Of a stretch of DNA of 64,000 nt, positions 27,090 to 35,581 are shown piece by piece; within the stretch, counting starts at the first letter, position 1; each line of letters starts with the position of its first letter. The DNA is from Mesorhizobium sp. (lineage in GTDB: Bacteria; Pseudomonadota; Alphaproteobacteria; Rhizobiales; Rhizobiaceae), in assembly GCF_017306545.1 (NCBI RefSeq), contig NZ_JAFKID010000026.1, positions 1-64,000 on the forward strand, in the 5' to 3' direction. A model generated the notes under the pieces. The model saw only the letters and a program-made list of their open reading frames with translations. It ran no database searches and was not told the DNA's origin. Both the position numbers and the translations under genes were made by a program.

Positions 27090-27862
27090 CGACGCTGGAC
27101 TTCTTCCGCCACGACGGCTTCGACCTCGGCTATCTCGACCGTCAGCCGGCCTCGGGGCAGGGCGATCCCGTCCTGATGATCCACGGCTTTGCCTCCAGTC
27201 ACTATGTGAACTGGGTGGCGCCCGGCTGGTTCAAGACGCTCAACGAGGCGGGCTACCGCGCCATCGCGCTGGACAATCGCGGCCACGGCGTCTCGTCCAA
27301 AAGCTATGAGGGCGCCGACTATACGCCGGCCAAAATGGCCTCGGATGCAGCGGCGCTTCTCGATCATCTCGGCATCGAGCGCGCTCATGTCATGGGCTAT
27401 TCCATGGGCGCGCGCGTTTCTTCCTTTCTCGCCCTCTCCGATCCGGACAAGGTGGCGACGCTGGTGCTGGGCGGCCTGGGCATCGGCCTTGTCGACGGCG
27501 TCGGCGACTGGGACCCGATCGCCGATGCGCTGCTGGCCGAGGACGCCGCCGCCGTCACCCATGCGCGCGGAAAGACTTTCCGCGCTTTCGCCGACCAGAC
27601 CCGCAGCGACAAGCGCGCGCTGGCGGCCTGCATCATCGGCTCGCGCGACGAGTTGCCGGAGGATCGGGTGGCGATGATCGCCCAGCCGACATTGATCGCC
27701 GTCGGCACCAGGGACGACATCGCCGGTTCGCCCGACGATCTCGCCGCGCTGATGCCGAACGCGGTGGCTTTCCACATCGAGGGCCGCGATCACATGCTGT
27801 CGGTCGGCGACCGGACCTTCAAGCAGCGCGTGCTGGAGTTTTACCAGGAACATCCGCTGTAA
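27086..27862 (+). CDS. Alpha/beta hydrolase
   Basis: 258 residues. Oxyanion loop VLMIHGFASSHYVNW, the nucleophile elbow GYSMGARVSS (Ser about 100), an Asp in VGTRDDIAGS and His in GRDHMLSVGD complete a catalytic triad. Cytosolic, no signal peptide. Substrate unknown; similar rhizobial proteins are annotated only as alpha/beta-fold hydrolases. The start overlaps the DUF192 stop, implying coupled translation. Confidence 0.9.
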   Translation: MTTLDFFRHDGFDLGYLDRQPASGQGDPVLMIHGFASSHYVNWVAPGWFKTLNEAGYRAIALDNRGHGVSSKSYEGADYTPAKMASDAAALLDHLGIERAHVMGYSMGARVSSFLALSDPDKVATLVLGGLGIGLVDGVGDWDPIADALLAEDAAAVTHARGKTFRAFADQTRSDKRALAACIIGSRDELPEDRVAMIAQPTLIAVGTRDDIAGSPDDLAALMPNAVAFHIEGRDHMLSVGDRTFKQRVLEFYQEHPL

Positions 27863-27911
27863 GTCCGCTTCCGGCAGCGGTGCCGCAAATCCCCCTGATC
27901 GGCGCCGCCCC

Positions 27912-28508
27912 TCAACCGGCCAGCCTCTCTACGGACCGCGCCATGTTCTCCCGCGCCTGCGTTTCGAAGCGCTGGCGGAATTGCGGCGTATGGAAAATAT
28001 GCGGGCGCGCAAGGAAGCCTCTGAGCACCATCCCGCGCCCGGCCTTCCATGCCGCTTCCTCCACCCAGTCATATTCCCGCCTCACAGCCTGCTCGTATGC
28101 GTCGAAGACGTCCGGCGTGGCGCCGAGGATCGACAGGTCCATGTCGAGGAACAGGGCCGCGTCTCTTTCCGCGTCCGCATCGTCGAAAGACGGAACCTCG
28201 TGCGTGGCGGTCGCCTCGATCGTCGCGGCGATCCTCCCGATCCGGCCTTCGTCCGTCCGCCCAGTGAGCTTTGCGCGGGCGAGCGCCGCGCTCCGCGCCT
28301 CGTTGTCCTTGGCACGGCTGTCGTAGACGGCGTCGTGAAACCAAATCGCCGCCTCGACGGCTTCCGGGTCGGTGACGGCAGGGCGGTAGGCTTGCACCAG
28401 CGCCAGCAGCGCCTCGATATGGGAAAGGCCGTGATAGTGGCGCTCAGGCGCGCGGTAGAGGGCAGCGAGTTCGCCCTTCAGCGCGGCATCGAGCAGCGGC
28501 GCGCTCAT
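27912..28508 (-). CDS. HD-domain-like predicted metal-dependent phosphohydrolase
   Basis: 198 residues. Metal-binding pattern of small HD-like proteins: RHYHGLSHIEALLALV, AIWFHDAVYDSRAKDNEARSA and DMDLSILGA. These are found in proteins sometimes mislabelled as NMDA receptor subunit-like; the true activity is a presumed phosphohydrolase with unknown substrate. Start overlaps the end of the enoyl-CoA hydratase gene by four bases (ATGA), so both are translated together. Confidence 0.82.
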   Translation of the reverse strand: MSAPLLDAALKGELAALYRAPERHYHGLSHIEALLALVQAYRPAVTDPEAVEAAIWFHDAVYDSRAKDNEARSAALARAKLTGRTDEGRIGRIAATIEATATHEVPSFDDADAERDAALFLDMDLSILGATPDVFDAYEQAVRREYDWVEEAAWKAGRGMVLRGFLARPHIFHTPQFRQRFETQARENMARSVERLAG

Positions 28509-29305
28509 CGGCCGGAAAACCGTGGCTGGCGCTTCTCGCCGAAGGCGGCCCGCCCTTCCGCATAGTCGGCGCTCTCGAAGGTCAGCGCACCGGCGGTCCG
28601 GGCCGCTTCCCCGTCAGCGGCAGCGCCACTCAGCTCGGCCCGGATGGCAAGCTTGGAGGCGTGCACGGAAAGCGGCGCGTTGGCGGCGATTGCGGCGGCG
28701 ATGGCGGCCGCGCGGGCGTCCAGTTCGGCAGCCGGCACGATCTCCAGCACGAACCCGGCGGCAAGCGCCGCCTCGGCGCCGATGCGTGCGCCGGTGAAGG
28801 TGAGGTAGCGCGCCATCTGCGGTCCGGCCGCGGCGACGATGTCCTGCATGGCGTCCTGTGGATAGGCGAGGCCGAGCCGCGCCGCCGGAACCGAAAACAG
28901 CGCGTCGGGCGCGGCGATCCTGAGGTCTGCCGCCGCCGCGAGCCCGAAACCGCCGCCGAAGCAGACGCCGCGGATTGCCGCGATCACCGGCACGCGCGCC
29001 TCGCGCACCGCCGCGAAGGCGGCTGAATTGGCCGCCTCATAGGCTTCGGCGTTGCCCGATCCGCGCAGCGTGTCGAATTCGGCGATATCGGCGCCGGCGG
29101 AAAAATCGCCGCCGGCGCCGGCAAGCACGATGGCATGCACGGCCGGGTCCGCCGACAGGGCAGTGAACCGGCGGGCAAGCTCCAGCCACAGCGCATGGGC
29201 GATGGCGTTCTTGCGGCGCGGCCGGTTGATCGTCACCGTGGCGACGCCGTCCGCGCTGCGCACGATCAAGGCTTCCTGTTCCACGGCCGGTTGATTTTGC
29301 GTCAT
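28505..29305 (-). CDS. Enoyl-CoA hydratase/isomerase family protein
   Basis: 266 residues of the crotonase fold. Oxyanion-hole segments AGAGGDFSAGADIAEFD and IRGVCFGGGFGLAAAADLRIA, followed by FSVPAARLGLAYPQDAM. The second catalytic acid expected near 143 (usual PExxLG) is replaced by AARLGLAYPQD, so hydratase activity is not certain and it may be an isomerase or other crotonase. Start ATG at 29305 (a GTG at 29308 is also in frame). Confidence 0.86.
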   Translation of the reverse strand: MTQNQPAVEQEALIVRSADGVATVTINRPRRKNAIAHALWLELARRFTALSADPAVHAIVLAGAGGDFSAGADIAEFDTLRGSGNAEAYEAANSAAFAAVREARVPVIAAIRGVCFGGGFGLAAAADLRIAAPDALFSVPAARLGLAYPQDAMQDIVAAAGPQMARYLTFTGARIGAEAALAAGFVLEIVPAAELDARAAAIAAAIAANAPLSVHASKLAIRAELSGAAADGEAARTAGALTFESADYAEGRAAFGEKRQPRFSGR

Positions 29306-29405
29306 CACGAACCACTTGAAGAATGGATAAGGAAAATTCAGTTCACGCCTGTCATGATCTGGCTTATATCAGCGGCCGGATAAGGCAAGTCGGCGGAGAA
29401 GACCG

Positions 29406-30254
29406 ATGAACAGCATCACCCTGGCCCGCCCGAGCGGATTGCAGCAAGCAGATCCGATCTGGCGCTCGATCCGCGACGAGGCGCTGGCCGCCGTCGACCG
29501 CGACCCGTTGCTCGCCGCGTTTCTCTATTCCACCATTCTCAATCAGGACAGTCTGGAGGAGGCGGTCATCCACCGCCTTGCCGAGCGGCTGGCGCACCAG
29601 GACGTCTGCGCCGACCTGATTCGCCAGACCTTCAAGGCGATGCTGGTCGACGATCCGAGCTGGTCCTCGGTCGTGCGCGTCGACATCCAGGCCTATTATG
29701 ACCGCGACCCGGCCTGCGACCGCTTCATCATGCCGGTGCTTTATTTCAAGGGTTTCCACGCCATCCAGACGCACCGGCTGGCGCATTGGCTGTGGAATCA
29801 CGGCCGGCAGGATTTCGCGCTCTACCTGCAAAGCCGCTCCTCCTCCATTTTCCAGACCGACATCAACCCGGCCGCGCGGATCGGCAAGGGCGTCTTCCTC
29901 GACCACGCCACCGGCCTCGTCGTCGGCCAGACGGCGGTGATCGAGGACGACGTCTCGATCCTGCATGGGGTGACGCTGGGCGGCACCGGCAAGGCCGGCG
30001 GCGACCGCCATCCGAAGATCCGCCACGGCGTGCTGATCGGCGCGGGAGCGAAAATCCTCGGCAACATCGAGATCGGCCATTGCTCGAAGATCGCCGCGGG
30101 CTCCGTGGTGCTGTCGGCGGTGCCGCACAACAAGACCGTGGCCGGCGTGCCGGCGCGCGTCGTCGGCGAAACCGGCTGCGACCAGCCGTCGCGCCAGATG
30201 GACCAGCTTCTGCCGTCGCAGTCGATGGACCAGGTCGTTTCGTTCGATATCTGA
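29406..30254 (+). CDS. cysE: Serine O-acetyltransferase
   Basis: 282 residues. Makes O-acetylserine from serine and acetyl-CoA, the committed step of cysteine synthesis. N-terminal helical region (DPLLAAFLYSTILNQDSLEEA), then GFHAIQTHRLAHWLW, the substrate motif IGKGVFLDHATGLVVG, and hexapeptide repeats with LHGVTLGGTGKAGGDRHPKI and GAGAKILGNIEIG. The C-terminal tail ends DQVVSFDI, resembling the Ile-terminated tail of CysE that binds CysK. Divergent from enoyl-CoA hydratase. Confidence 0.96.
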   Translation: MNSITLARPSGLQQADPIWRSIRDEALAAVDRDPLLAAFLYSTILNQDSLEEAVIHRLAERLAHQDVCADLIRQTFKAMLVDDPSWSSVVRVDIQAYYDRDPACDRFIMPVLYFKGFHAIQTHRLAHWLWNHGRQDFALYLQSRSSSIFQTDINPAARIGKGVFLDHATGLVVGQTAVIEDDVSILHGVTLGGTGKAGGDRHPKIRHGVLIGAGAKILGNIEIGHCSKIAAGSVVLSAVPHNKTVAGVPARVVGETGCDQPSRQMDQLLPSQSMDQVVSFDI

Positions 30255-30420
30255 CCGGGCGGCGGGACAGCCCTCCTTGTCTGGGCCGGCGTCTCCGTCG
30301 GGACAAGTTGTGATCCCCGCGTCCTTTGCCTTTACATGGCCGTTATTGACGTGCCAGAAGCCGGCCAAGCCAAGACTGCGGCGGCGGTTCCGCCGCCAGC
30401 CGTCCAACCGGAGAAAACCG

Positions 30421-30624
30421 TTGAAGCCTGACGAAATCCGAAAGCTCGACGCCTATTTCAAGCGCGTGTTCCAGAACCCCAAGCTGGAAGTGAAGGCGCG
30501 CCCGCGCAAGGAAGATTCGGCCGAGCTCTATATCGGCGACGAGTTCCTCGGCCTCGTCTACAAGGACGAGGAGGAAGGCGACTACAATTTCTCGATGGCG
30601 ATCCTCGACATCGATCTCGGCTAA
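30421..30624 (+). CDS. DUF3126 family protein (TTG start)
   Basis: 67 residues: LKPDEIRKLDAYFKRVFQN, KARPRKEDSAELYIGDEFLGLVYKD and NFSMAILDIDLG, matching DUF3126, short alphaproteobacterial proteins of unknown function. The upstream frame is basic and lacks family likeness. I place the start at TTG 30421 because GGAG sits eight bases before it and the family begins with KPDE. The stop codon TAA is also the first base triplet of a palindromic repeat. Confidence 0.8.
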   Translation: MKPDEIRKLDAYFKRVFQNPKLEVKARPRKEDSAELYIGDEFLGLVYKDEEEGDYNFSMAILDIDLG

Positions 30625-30720
30625 AGCATGATGCCGAAAAGTTGCAGACTTTTCGGAAGACATCATGCTTTAGAAACAAGACGTTGGAGCGGAATGCCGA
30701 TTCAAGGAATCGGCATTCCG
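30622..30720. repeat. Two-hairpin intergenic element C
   Basis: First hairpin: 12-bp arms TAAAGCATGATG (30622) and CATCATGCTTTA (30661), with inner CCGAAAAGT/ACTTTTCGG. Second: 14-bp perfect arms CGGAATGCCGATTC and GAATCGGCATTCCG around AAG. The element contains the stop codon of the DUF3126 gene and lies between convergent genes. It resembles the RIME-like mosaic palindromes of Rhizobiales. Confidence 0.85.
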
Positions 30721-30742
30721 TTCTGAAAGCGTCGGCGCGCGG

Positions 30743-31483
30743 TCAGCGCGCCGTCTTGAGGATGCTGCCCGTCTCTGCGGTGATCGCAGCGTCCAGCGCC
30801 TGCCAGTTCGCCAGCAACTCGCGGGGAAAGCGGTAGCTCAGGCTGAGATTGGCGCCGACATGGACGTCCCGCTCGCAGGGCGCGAGCGAGTCCCGCGCGC
30901 TCGGCCCGCTCAGGCAGCGGGCCACGAACGGGGTCTGGCCCGGCCTCGGCGCCACCGCCAGCACCTCGTTGAGATAGCCGGATTTTTCGGTGAAATCGTA
31001 GAGCGTCGTGCCGTCGGGGCCGGGTTTGCCGGGCTGCTGGATGAGGCTCTTGTAGATCGGCTCGAAGCGGCCGCTCATGTCGCGCGACATCATGCGCTCC
31101 TCGAACGACAGGAAGACGATGTTGCGGCGCCCGCCGGCGTCGTTGAAGTCGTCGCGGGTGGCCGGGCTGTAGCCGTCCATCTCGGGATAGCGGAAATAGA
31201 GGTCGAGCCGCGAGGCGATGCCGTCGCGCCGCGCCCGGTCGAAGCGGATGACGTTGGCCGGCACGGTGATGACGTCGTTGCCGATGACGATTTCGTGCTG
31301 CGTGGTGTCGTCGGTGTAGCCGGCCATGGCGATGGAGCGCCCCAGCCATTTGCCGCCGAGGCTGATGGCCACCGACAACAGCGCCAGTGCCGCGAAGACG
31401 TAGAACACCTTCATCATCAGCGACGAATCGACGACCCGTAGGGTCTGGCCGTCGGCTGCGGCTTCGTTGGCGGCCATTCCCAT
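30743..31483 (-). CDS. Membrane-anchored protein of unknown function
   Basis: 246 residues. One N-terminal transmembrane helix (VFYVFAALALLSVAISLGG, about 23-42) anchors a periplasmic domain with EIVIGNDVITVPANVIRF and RLDLYFRYPEMDGYS. Two Cys near the end (RCLSGP, PCERDVHV) could form a disulphide. The family is not recognised; conserved hypotheticals of this layout occur in Rhizobiales. Start chosen at ATG 31483 (AGG five bases upstream). Divergent from the next membrane gene. Confidence 0.72.
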   Translation of the reverse strand: MGMAANEAAADGQTLRVVDSSLMMKVFYVFAALALLSVAISLGGKWLGRSIAMAGYTDDTTQHEIVIGNDVITVPANVIRFDRARRDGIASRLDLYFRYPEMDGYSPATRDDFNDAGGRRNIVFLSFEERMMSRDMSGRFEPIYKSLIQQPGKPGPDGTTLYDFTEKSGYLNEVLAVAPRPGQTPFVARCLSGPSARDSLAPCERDVHVGANLSLSYRFPRELLANWQALDAAITAETGSILKTAR

Positions 31484-31580
31484 TCGACCTGTCTCTAACC
31501 GGCACGGACAAGGCGGCACGGCTCTTGCAGCCGCCGCTTGGATCGTGACAGTGCGGTCTTATGGTAAACGGACGGTAAAG

Positions 31581-31904
31581 ATGGACCTCGTCAGCCTGAT
31601 CGCCTTCGCCTTTCCGGTCGGCCTCACCGCCTGCGGGCTGGTCGGCACCGCCATGGAAATGGCGGGCGGGCGCCGGCTTGCCTTTGTCGAGCCCTATGTT
31701 TCGCCGCGGCATGTCCTGCGCTCGCTGGCGGCGGTCGCGGTCGGCGGGCCGTTCATGCTGATGAACGATGCCCTTGCTGCCCGCCGTGCCCGGCGCATAT
31801 CTTTAGGCCTGCTGGTTTCGTGCGGATGCACGGCGCTGGCCTGGGCGCTGGCGCTTGGCGTCACCGTCCTGTCTGGCCTGCTGCGGGCAAGCGGCATTGC
31901 CTGA
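31581..31904 (+). CDS. Small membrane protein, unknown function
   Basis: 107 residues with three likely membrane helices: [35 protein letters not shown] and [20 protein letters not shown]. It has a short loop of basic residues (RRARRI). No family recognised. It lies 49 bases before the gamma-carbonic anhydrase gene on the same strand. Confidence 0.65.
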   Translation: MDLVSLIAFAFPVGLTACGLVGTAMEMAGGRRLAFVEPYVSPRHVLRSLAAVAVGGPFMLMNDALAARRARRISLGLLVSCGCTALAWALALGVTVLSGLLRASGIA

Positions 31905-31953
31905 GGTCGGGGAACGGGATACCGGTGCCGCGAGTTTGCTACGGGGAGAAGGC

Positions 31954-32481
31954 ATGCCGCTCTATGAACTGGATGGCAAGGCGCCGCATTTTGACGATGC
32001 CGCGAGCAACTGGATCGCTCCCGACGCGGTGCTGATCGGCGATGTGCGGCTTGGCCGCGATGCCGGCATCTGGTTCGGCACGGTGATCCGCGGCGATAAC
32101 GAGCCCATCGTCATCGGTGCCGACACCAATGTGCAGGAACACACGGTCATGCACACGGACCCCGGCTTTCCGCTGACGATCGGCGCCGGCTGCACCATCG
32201 GCCACCGGGCCATGCTGCATGGCTGCACGATCGGCGACAACAGCCTGATCGGCATGGGCGCCATCGTGCTGAATGGCGCAAGGATCGGCAGGAACTCCCT
32301 TGTCGGCGCCGGCGCGCTGGTTACGGAAGGCAAGGAATTTCCTGATAACTCGCTGATCGTCGGCTCGCCCGCCAAGGCGATCCGCACGCTGGACGAGGCG
32401 GCGGTAAAGCGCCTGCGCGCTTCGGCAGCACACTATGTGGCGAACGGGCGCCGCTTCAAGGCGGGATTGAAGCCGGCCTGA
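31954..32481 (+). CDS. Gamma-class carbonic anhydrase family protein
   Basis: 175 residues. Left-handed beta-helix hexapeptide repeats, with the three metal-binding histidines of the family at about 67 (QEHTVMHTD), 84 (GHRAML) and 89 (LHG). CGGGGAGAAGG precedes the ATG. Members of this group are often annotated as YrdA/CaiE/PaaY-like; whether it is an active carbonic anhydrase depends on conservation of nearby Glu/Gln residues that I cannot check by eye. Cytosolic trimer expected. Confidence 0.88.
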   Translation: MPLYELDGKAPHFDDAASNWIAPDAVLIGDVRLGRDAGIWFGTVIRGDNEPIVIGADTNVQEHTVMHTDPGFPLTIGAGCTIGHRAMLHGCTIGDNSLIGMGAIVLNGARIGRNSLVGAGALVTEGKEFPDNSLIVGSPAKAIRTLDEAAVKRLRASAAHYVANGRRFKAGLKPA

Positions 32482-32500
32482 AGGGCGCTGGCAAGCAACC

Positions 32501-33610
32501 TCACAGGCGAATCGGCAGCGACGTCGTGCCGGCCAGCAGTTGCAGCAATTCGGTCTGGCGCGAGGTCGCCGTCTTGGCGAAGATGTTCTTCAACTGCGCC
32601 CGCACGGTTTCCTGCGAGACGCCGAAGGTGCGGGCGCAATCCTGAACGCTCATGCCCCCCATCAGGGCGCGCGCCACGCGGTCCTCGGCCGGCGAAAGGT
32701 CGAACAGTCCGCCCAGAAGGTCGGCATGCGGCATCGGCGCCGGCGTCAGCGGCGTAACGACCGCCAGCGCCACGGTGCTGGTGAAGATGTCGTGCGCATG
32801 GCGCCTGATCGGAATGAGGTGGAGAACGGCGGGCTTGCCCTGTCCGCTGGACGGCACGGCGATCGAGGCGACACCGTCGATATCCTTGCGCGCGATGCGT
32901 TCGAGGCCTTCTGTGAGCAGCGCGTCGGCCGCGGGGCTGGCGAGGTGGAAGCCGTCGCGCGCGCGGATTTCCACCTGTTCGCCCAGTGTGTCGAGCAGAT
33001 CGTTCTTGGCGACGACGCGGCCGGTGGCCGCAAGGGCCGCGGCAGGCAGGCCGAGCCGCCCGAGCGTGTCGGTAGTGCTGCGCGCCTCCTCCAGCCGAAG
33101 CCGCGCCGCAAGCAGCCCGGCACGCGCCAGATGCGGCCGGAATCCGTCCAGCAGGGACAGCGTCTCGTGCTCGTAAGGGCCCCGCACGGCCAGTCGGTCG
33201 AAGATAATGGCGACCAGGTCGCCGGACGGAACGGGAATATAGGTGCTGGCCGTCCAGCCGACCCCAGCGGGGCGCAGGATCTCCAGGTTGATGGGGTCGG
33301 CCGCGATCTCGGCCTCGCTCATCAGGTCCAGATCGGTCATGAAACCGGCATACCGCTTGGTCAGGCCGCGTTGCGGCAGGAGGTTATCCTTCTCGTAGCC
33401 GCCTTCGATGTAGCGCTCCATCAGCCGTGCGGCGAAAGGGGAGGCGACCCAGTTTCCGGTGCGGTTTCCGTCGATCAGGGTCAGGAGCCCGCCCGCGCCG
33501 GCGGATAGGCCGGCGAGTTTGTCAAGCACGAGAGGCCAACGCTCGGGCAGGAACGGAGCCTCATAGATTTCGTCGATGATCGAAGCCGTGTCGTCGTTGT
33601 CTGGTGCCAT
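32501..33610 (-). CDS. LuxR-type helix-turn-helix regulator
   Basis: 369 residues. The C-terminal 65 residues hold a LuxR/GerE DNA-binding domain: LSPAEDRVARALMGGMSV and DCARTFGVSQETVRAQLKNIF. The N-terminal 290 residues (IIDEIYEAPFLPERWPLVLDKL, then a sensor-like region) lack an autoinducer-binding signature that I recognise. No target is evident nearby. Convergent with the gamma-carbonic anhydrase gene, 19 bases apart. Confidence 0.85.
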   Translation of the reverse strand: MAPDNDDTASIIDEIYEAPFLPERWPLVLDKLAGLSAGAGGLLTLIDGNRTGNWVASPFAARLMERYIEGGYEKDNLLPQRGLTKRYAGFMTDLDLMSEAEIAADPINLEILRPAGVGWTASTYIPVPSGDLVAIIFDRLAVRGPYEHETLSLLDGFRPHLARAGLLAARLRLEEARSTTDTLGRLGLPAAALAATGRVVAKNDLLDTLGEQVEIRARDGFHLASPAADALLTEGLERIARKDIDGVASIAVPSSGQGKPAVLHLIPIRRHAHDIFTSTVALAVVTPLTPAPMPHADLLGGLFDLSPAEDRVARALMGGMSVQDCARTFGVSQETVRAQLKNIFAKTATSRQTELLQLLAGTTSLPIRL

Positions 33611-33748
33611 CGATCCTGTGACGGAGGCCGTCCGGCGCCGTCAAATCCCATCCCGCTACCCCGCCGCGAGTTTAGGACATCGGCGTACGAATGGAACCTG
33701 CCTTGTTGAGCAGATCGATCATTTTTTAGGCAAATGCTCACGGCAACC

Positions 33749-33786
33749 GAAAAAGGCGGAGCCGGCCCGGGGACGGGGCCGGCTCC
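33749..33786 (-). terminator. Terminator of the BTLCP gene
   Basis: Arms GGAGCCGGCCC and GGGCCGGCTCC with a seven-base loop; on the minus strand the hairpin is followed by GCCTTTTTC. Confidence 0.85.
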
Positions 33787-33846
33787 TGAACCCGGTCGTT
33801 GGGGACGGGGAGTGGGGGACTCGACCGGGTTTTCCCGTGCGTCCTG

Positions 33847-34452
33847 CTAGCGGACGCTGGCGACCGCGTCGGAGCGGCCGTCGTTGATCGTTACCCAGAC
33901 GCCGGAGTTCTGCGTCGACTGGCGCTTGAGGTAGGTGTAGGGGGTGTCGGTCCAGGCAAGCACGCGCTGCTCGAGATTGTCGAGGATGAACTCGCCCAGG
34001 CTGGTCCGTACCGTCAGGACGGCATGGCCGTCGCCATTGGGCTGGCGCGCCACCGTCATCAGCAGGTCGCCGGCCGGTACGCCGGCCTGCATCAGTTCCC
34101 GCCGCTTTTCCAGCGCATAGTCCTCGCAGTCGCCGTAGCCGTTGTCGGGATAGGCCCAGTATTCCTCGACGCCGTAGTTTTCCAGGTCGGTGCGCGGCTG
34201 GATGCGAGTGTTGACGGTGCTATTGACGGCCACGATCGTCGCCCACAGCTTGCGCGTCAGTTCGACCGGACGCTGGTCGTCCGTGATCTGCTTGCATTCT
34301 TGCGGGATGCGCTGGCAGAACTGATAGTGACCCACCGGCTGGGTGGTGCGGCCTCCGGTGTGCATGAAGCTGACGCCTGCCTGGGCCGCCCCCCAGCCGA
34401 AGAATTGCAGCGCTATTGCCAGCAGCAACAGCTTGCCCCTCGTACCGTTCAT
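33847..34452 (-). CDS. Bacterial transglutaminase-like cysteine proteinase (BTLCP)
   Basis: 201 residues with a signal peptide (LLLLAIALQFFGWGAAQAG). The catalytic triad of BTLCP is visible: Cys109 in NGYGDCEDYALEKR, His143 in NGDGHAVLTV and Asp158 in FILDNLEQ. Predicted periplasmic cysteine peptidase; LapG of Pseudomonas, which cleaves surface adhesins, is a relative, but LapG is usually next to LapD and no such gene is here. The PilZ gene lies upstream on the same strand. Confidence 0.88.
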   Translation of the reverse strand: MNGTRGKLLLLAIALQFFGWGAAQAGVSFMHTGGRTTQPVGHYQFCQRIPQECKQITDDQRPVELTRKLWATIVAVNSTVNTRIQPRTDLENYGVEEYWAYPDNGYGDCEDYALEKRRELMQAGVPAGDLLMTVARQPNGDGHAVLTVRTSLGEFILDNLEQRVLAWTDTPYTYLKRQSTQNSGVWVTINDGRSDAVASVR

Positions 34453-34806
34453 TGTTGTCGTCTCCCCGTTTGAGGAGACAATGACACGGCCCGATTTATT
34501 TGACGCAAAAGCACGAAGAAGATATTGAGTAAAACGAATTCGTATTTAGAATATAAATAGAATAAAATAAGAATATAATTTATCTAAAATTTGAACGAAG
34601 CGCTCTCCATGACGATATAGGGGCGGCTCGCTATTCGAGCGCGTCCTATAGTCGTTACTGCTGCTGGAAGGAAGCGTTGCGTCTGGCGCGATTATTCGCG
34701 GCTGTGCGCCGCTGCGCCGACCGTCGCGATGGTGTGCTTGCGAATGAAACGGCACGGGCAGCGCCGGCGCCCGGCGACTTGCCGGCCCGCGCCGGCGTAT
34801 GTTCGC
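34453..34806. other. AT-rich intergenic region (354 bp)
   Basis: No gene. About 34525-34597 is very AT-rich (roughly four-fifths A/T by eye), in contrast to the GC-rich surroundings. It is upstream of the BTLCP gene, so may be its promoter or binding site of an AT-preferring regulator such as MucR. Close to the PilZ stop, two GCGCCGGCG copies (34761, 34789) could pair. Confidence 0.5.
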
Positions 34807-35424
34807 TCAGGAGCGCGGGCGGTTGAATTCCGAATCGAGCGTTTCGGGCCGCTGGACGACGGCGAACTCGATGGCGATGCCGTCTTCGAAATGGCGAACC
34901 ACTTGCCCGCGCATGGTGCCGAGCACGACCTGGACGCCGATCGCCGGTTTGACGTCGATCTCGATGGCCGCGCCCGAAAGCGACAGGTCGATGATGCGGC
35001 ACTGGTATTGCCGGCCGTCCATGAGTTGCAGCACGCTCATCGGGTTGCGCGGCGCGACGCGCTCATGGCGGCGGTCTTCGGGCAGATCCAGCTCATGCTT
35101 GTTGGCGAGCCAGGTGAGCTGGGCGGCGAGCTTGTCGCGCTTGCGCTCGGAGGCGATCACCGTCATGGCGAAGCCGTCCTGGAGGCGGCGTGTGACGATC
35201 CCCTCGATGCGGCCGATATGGTCGATGTAGGCGATGACCTTTTCGCCCGGCTCGCCGATCCGCTCGGCGCGCAGGGCCACGTTGCCGGGCGACATGTCGA
35301 CCACCTGGCAGGGGTGTTCGGTGCGATCCTCCAGCATGAAGCGTCCGTAGATCTTGACCCGGACACGTTGAAAGTTGCGTCTTTCAACCCTGGACGGCGT
35401 ATAATCGACCGCCGTTGACCTCAT
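34807..35424 (-). CDS. Two-domain PilZ protein, c-di-GMP receptor candidate
   Basis: 205 residues holding two PilZ-like units. Unit one: RRNFQRVRV ... VVDMSPGNVAL. Unit two: RRHERVAPRN ... IIDLSLSGAAIEI. Both carry RxxxR followed by D-x-S, as needed to bind c-di-GMP; unit two has the canonical DxSxxG while unit one has Asn in place of Gly. Cytosolic signalling protein, target unknown. AT-rich region downstream. Confidence 0.85.
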   Translation of the reverse strand: MRSTAVDYTPSRVERRNFQRVRVKIYGRFMLEDRTEHPCQVVDMSPGNVALRAERIGEPGEKVIAYIDHIGRIEGIVTRRLQDGFAMTVIASERKRDKLAAQLTWLANKHELDLPEDRRHERVAPRNPMSVLQLMDGRQYQCRIIDLSLSGAAIEIDVKPAIGVQVVLGTMRGQVVRHFEDGIAIEFAVVQRPETLDSEFNRPRS

Positions 35425-35581
35425 CCTGCCTACACCCCGTTGGCGTTCCCGGCGGGCAGCCAGGAATTCTCCCCCGAAAACTAAGGTGAACAGGTTAATA
35501 AAGGGGTAAATCCGACCGTAAAACGCGCCGGATCGGCGGTGCCGGAAAGCGGTGCGACGACGCTCCGCCGATGTCGCGGTG

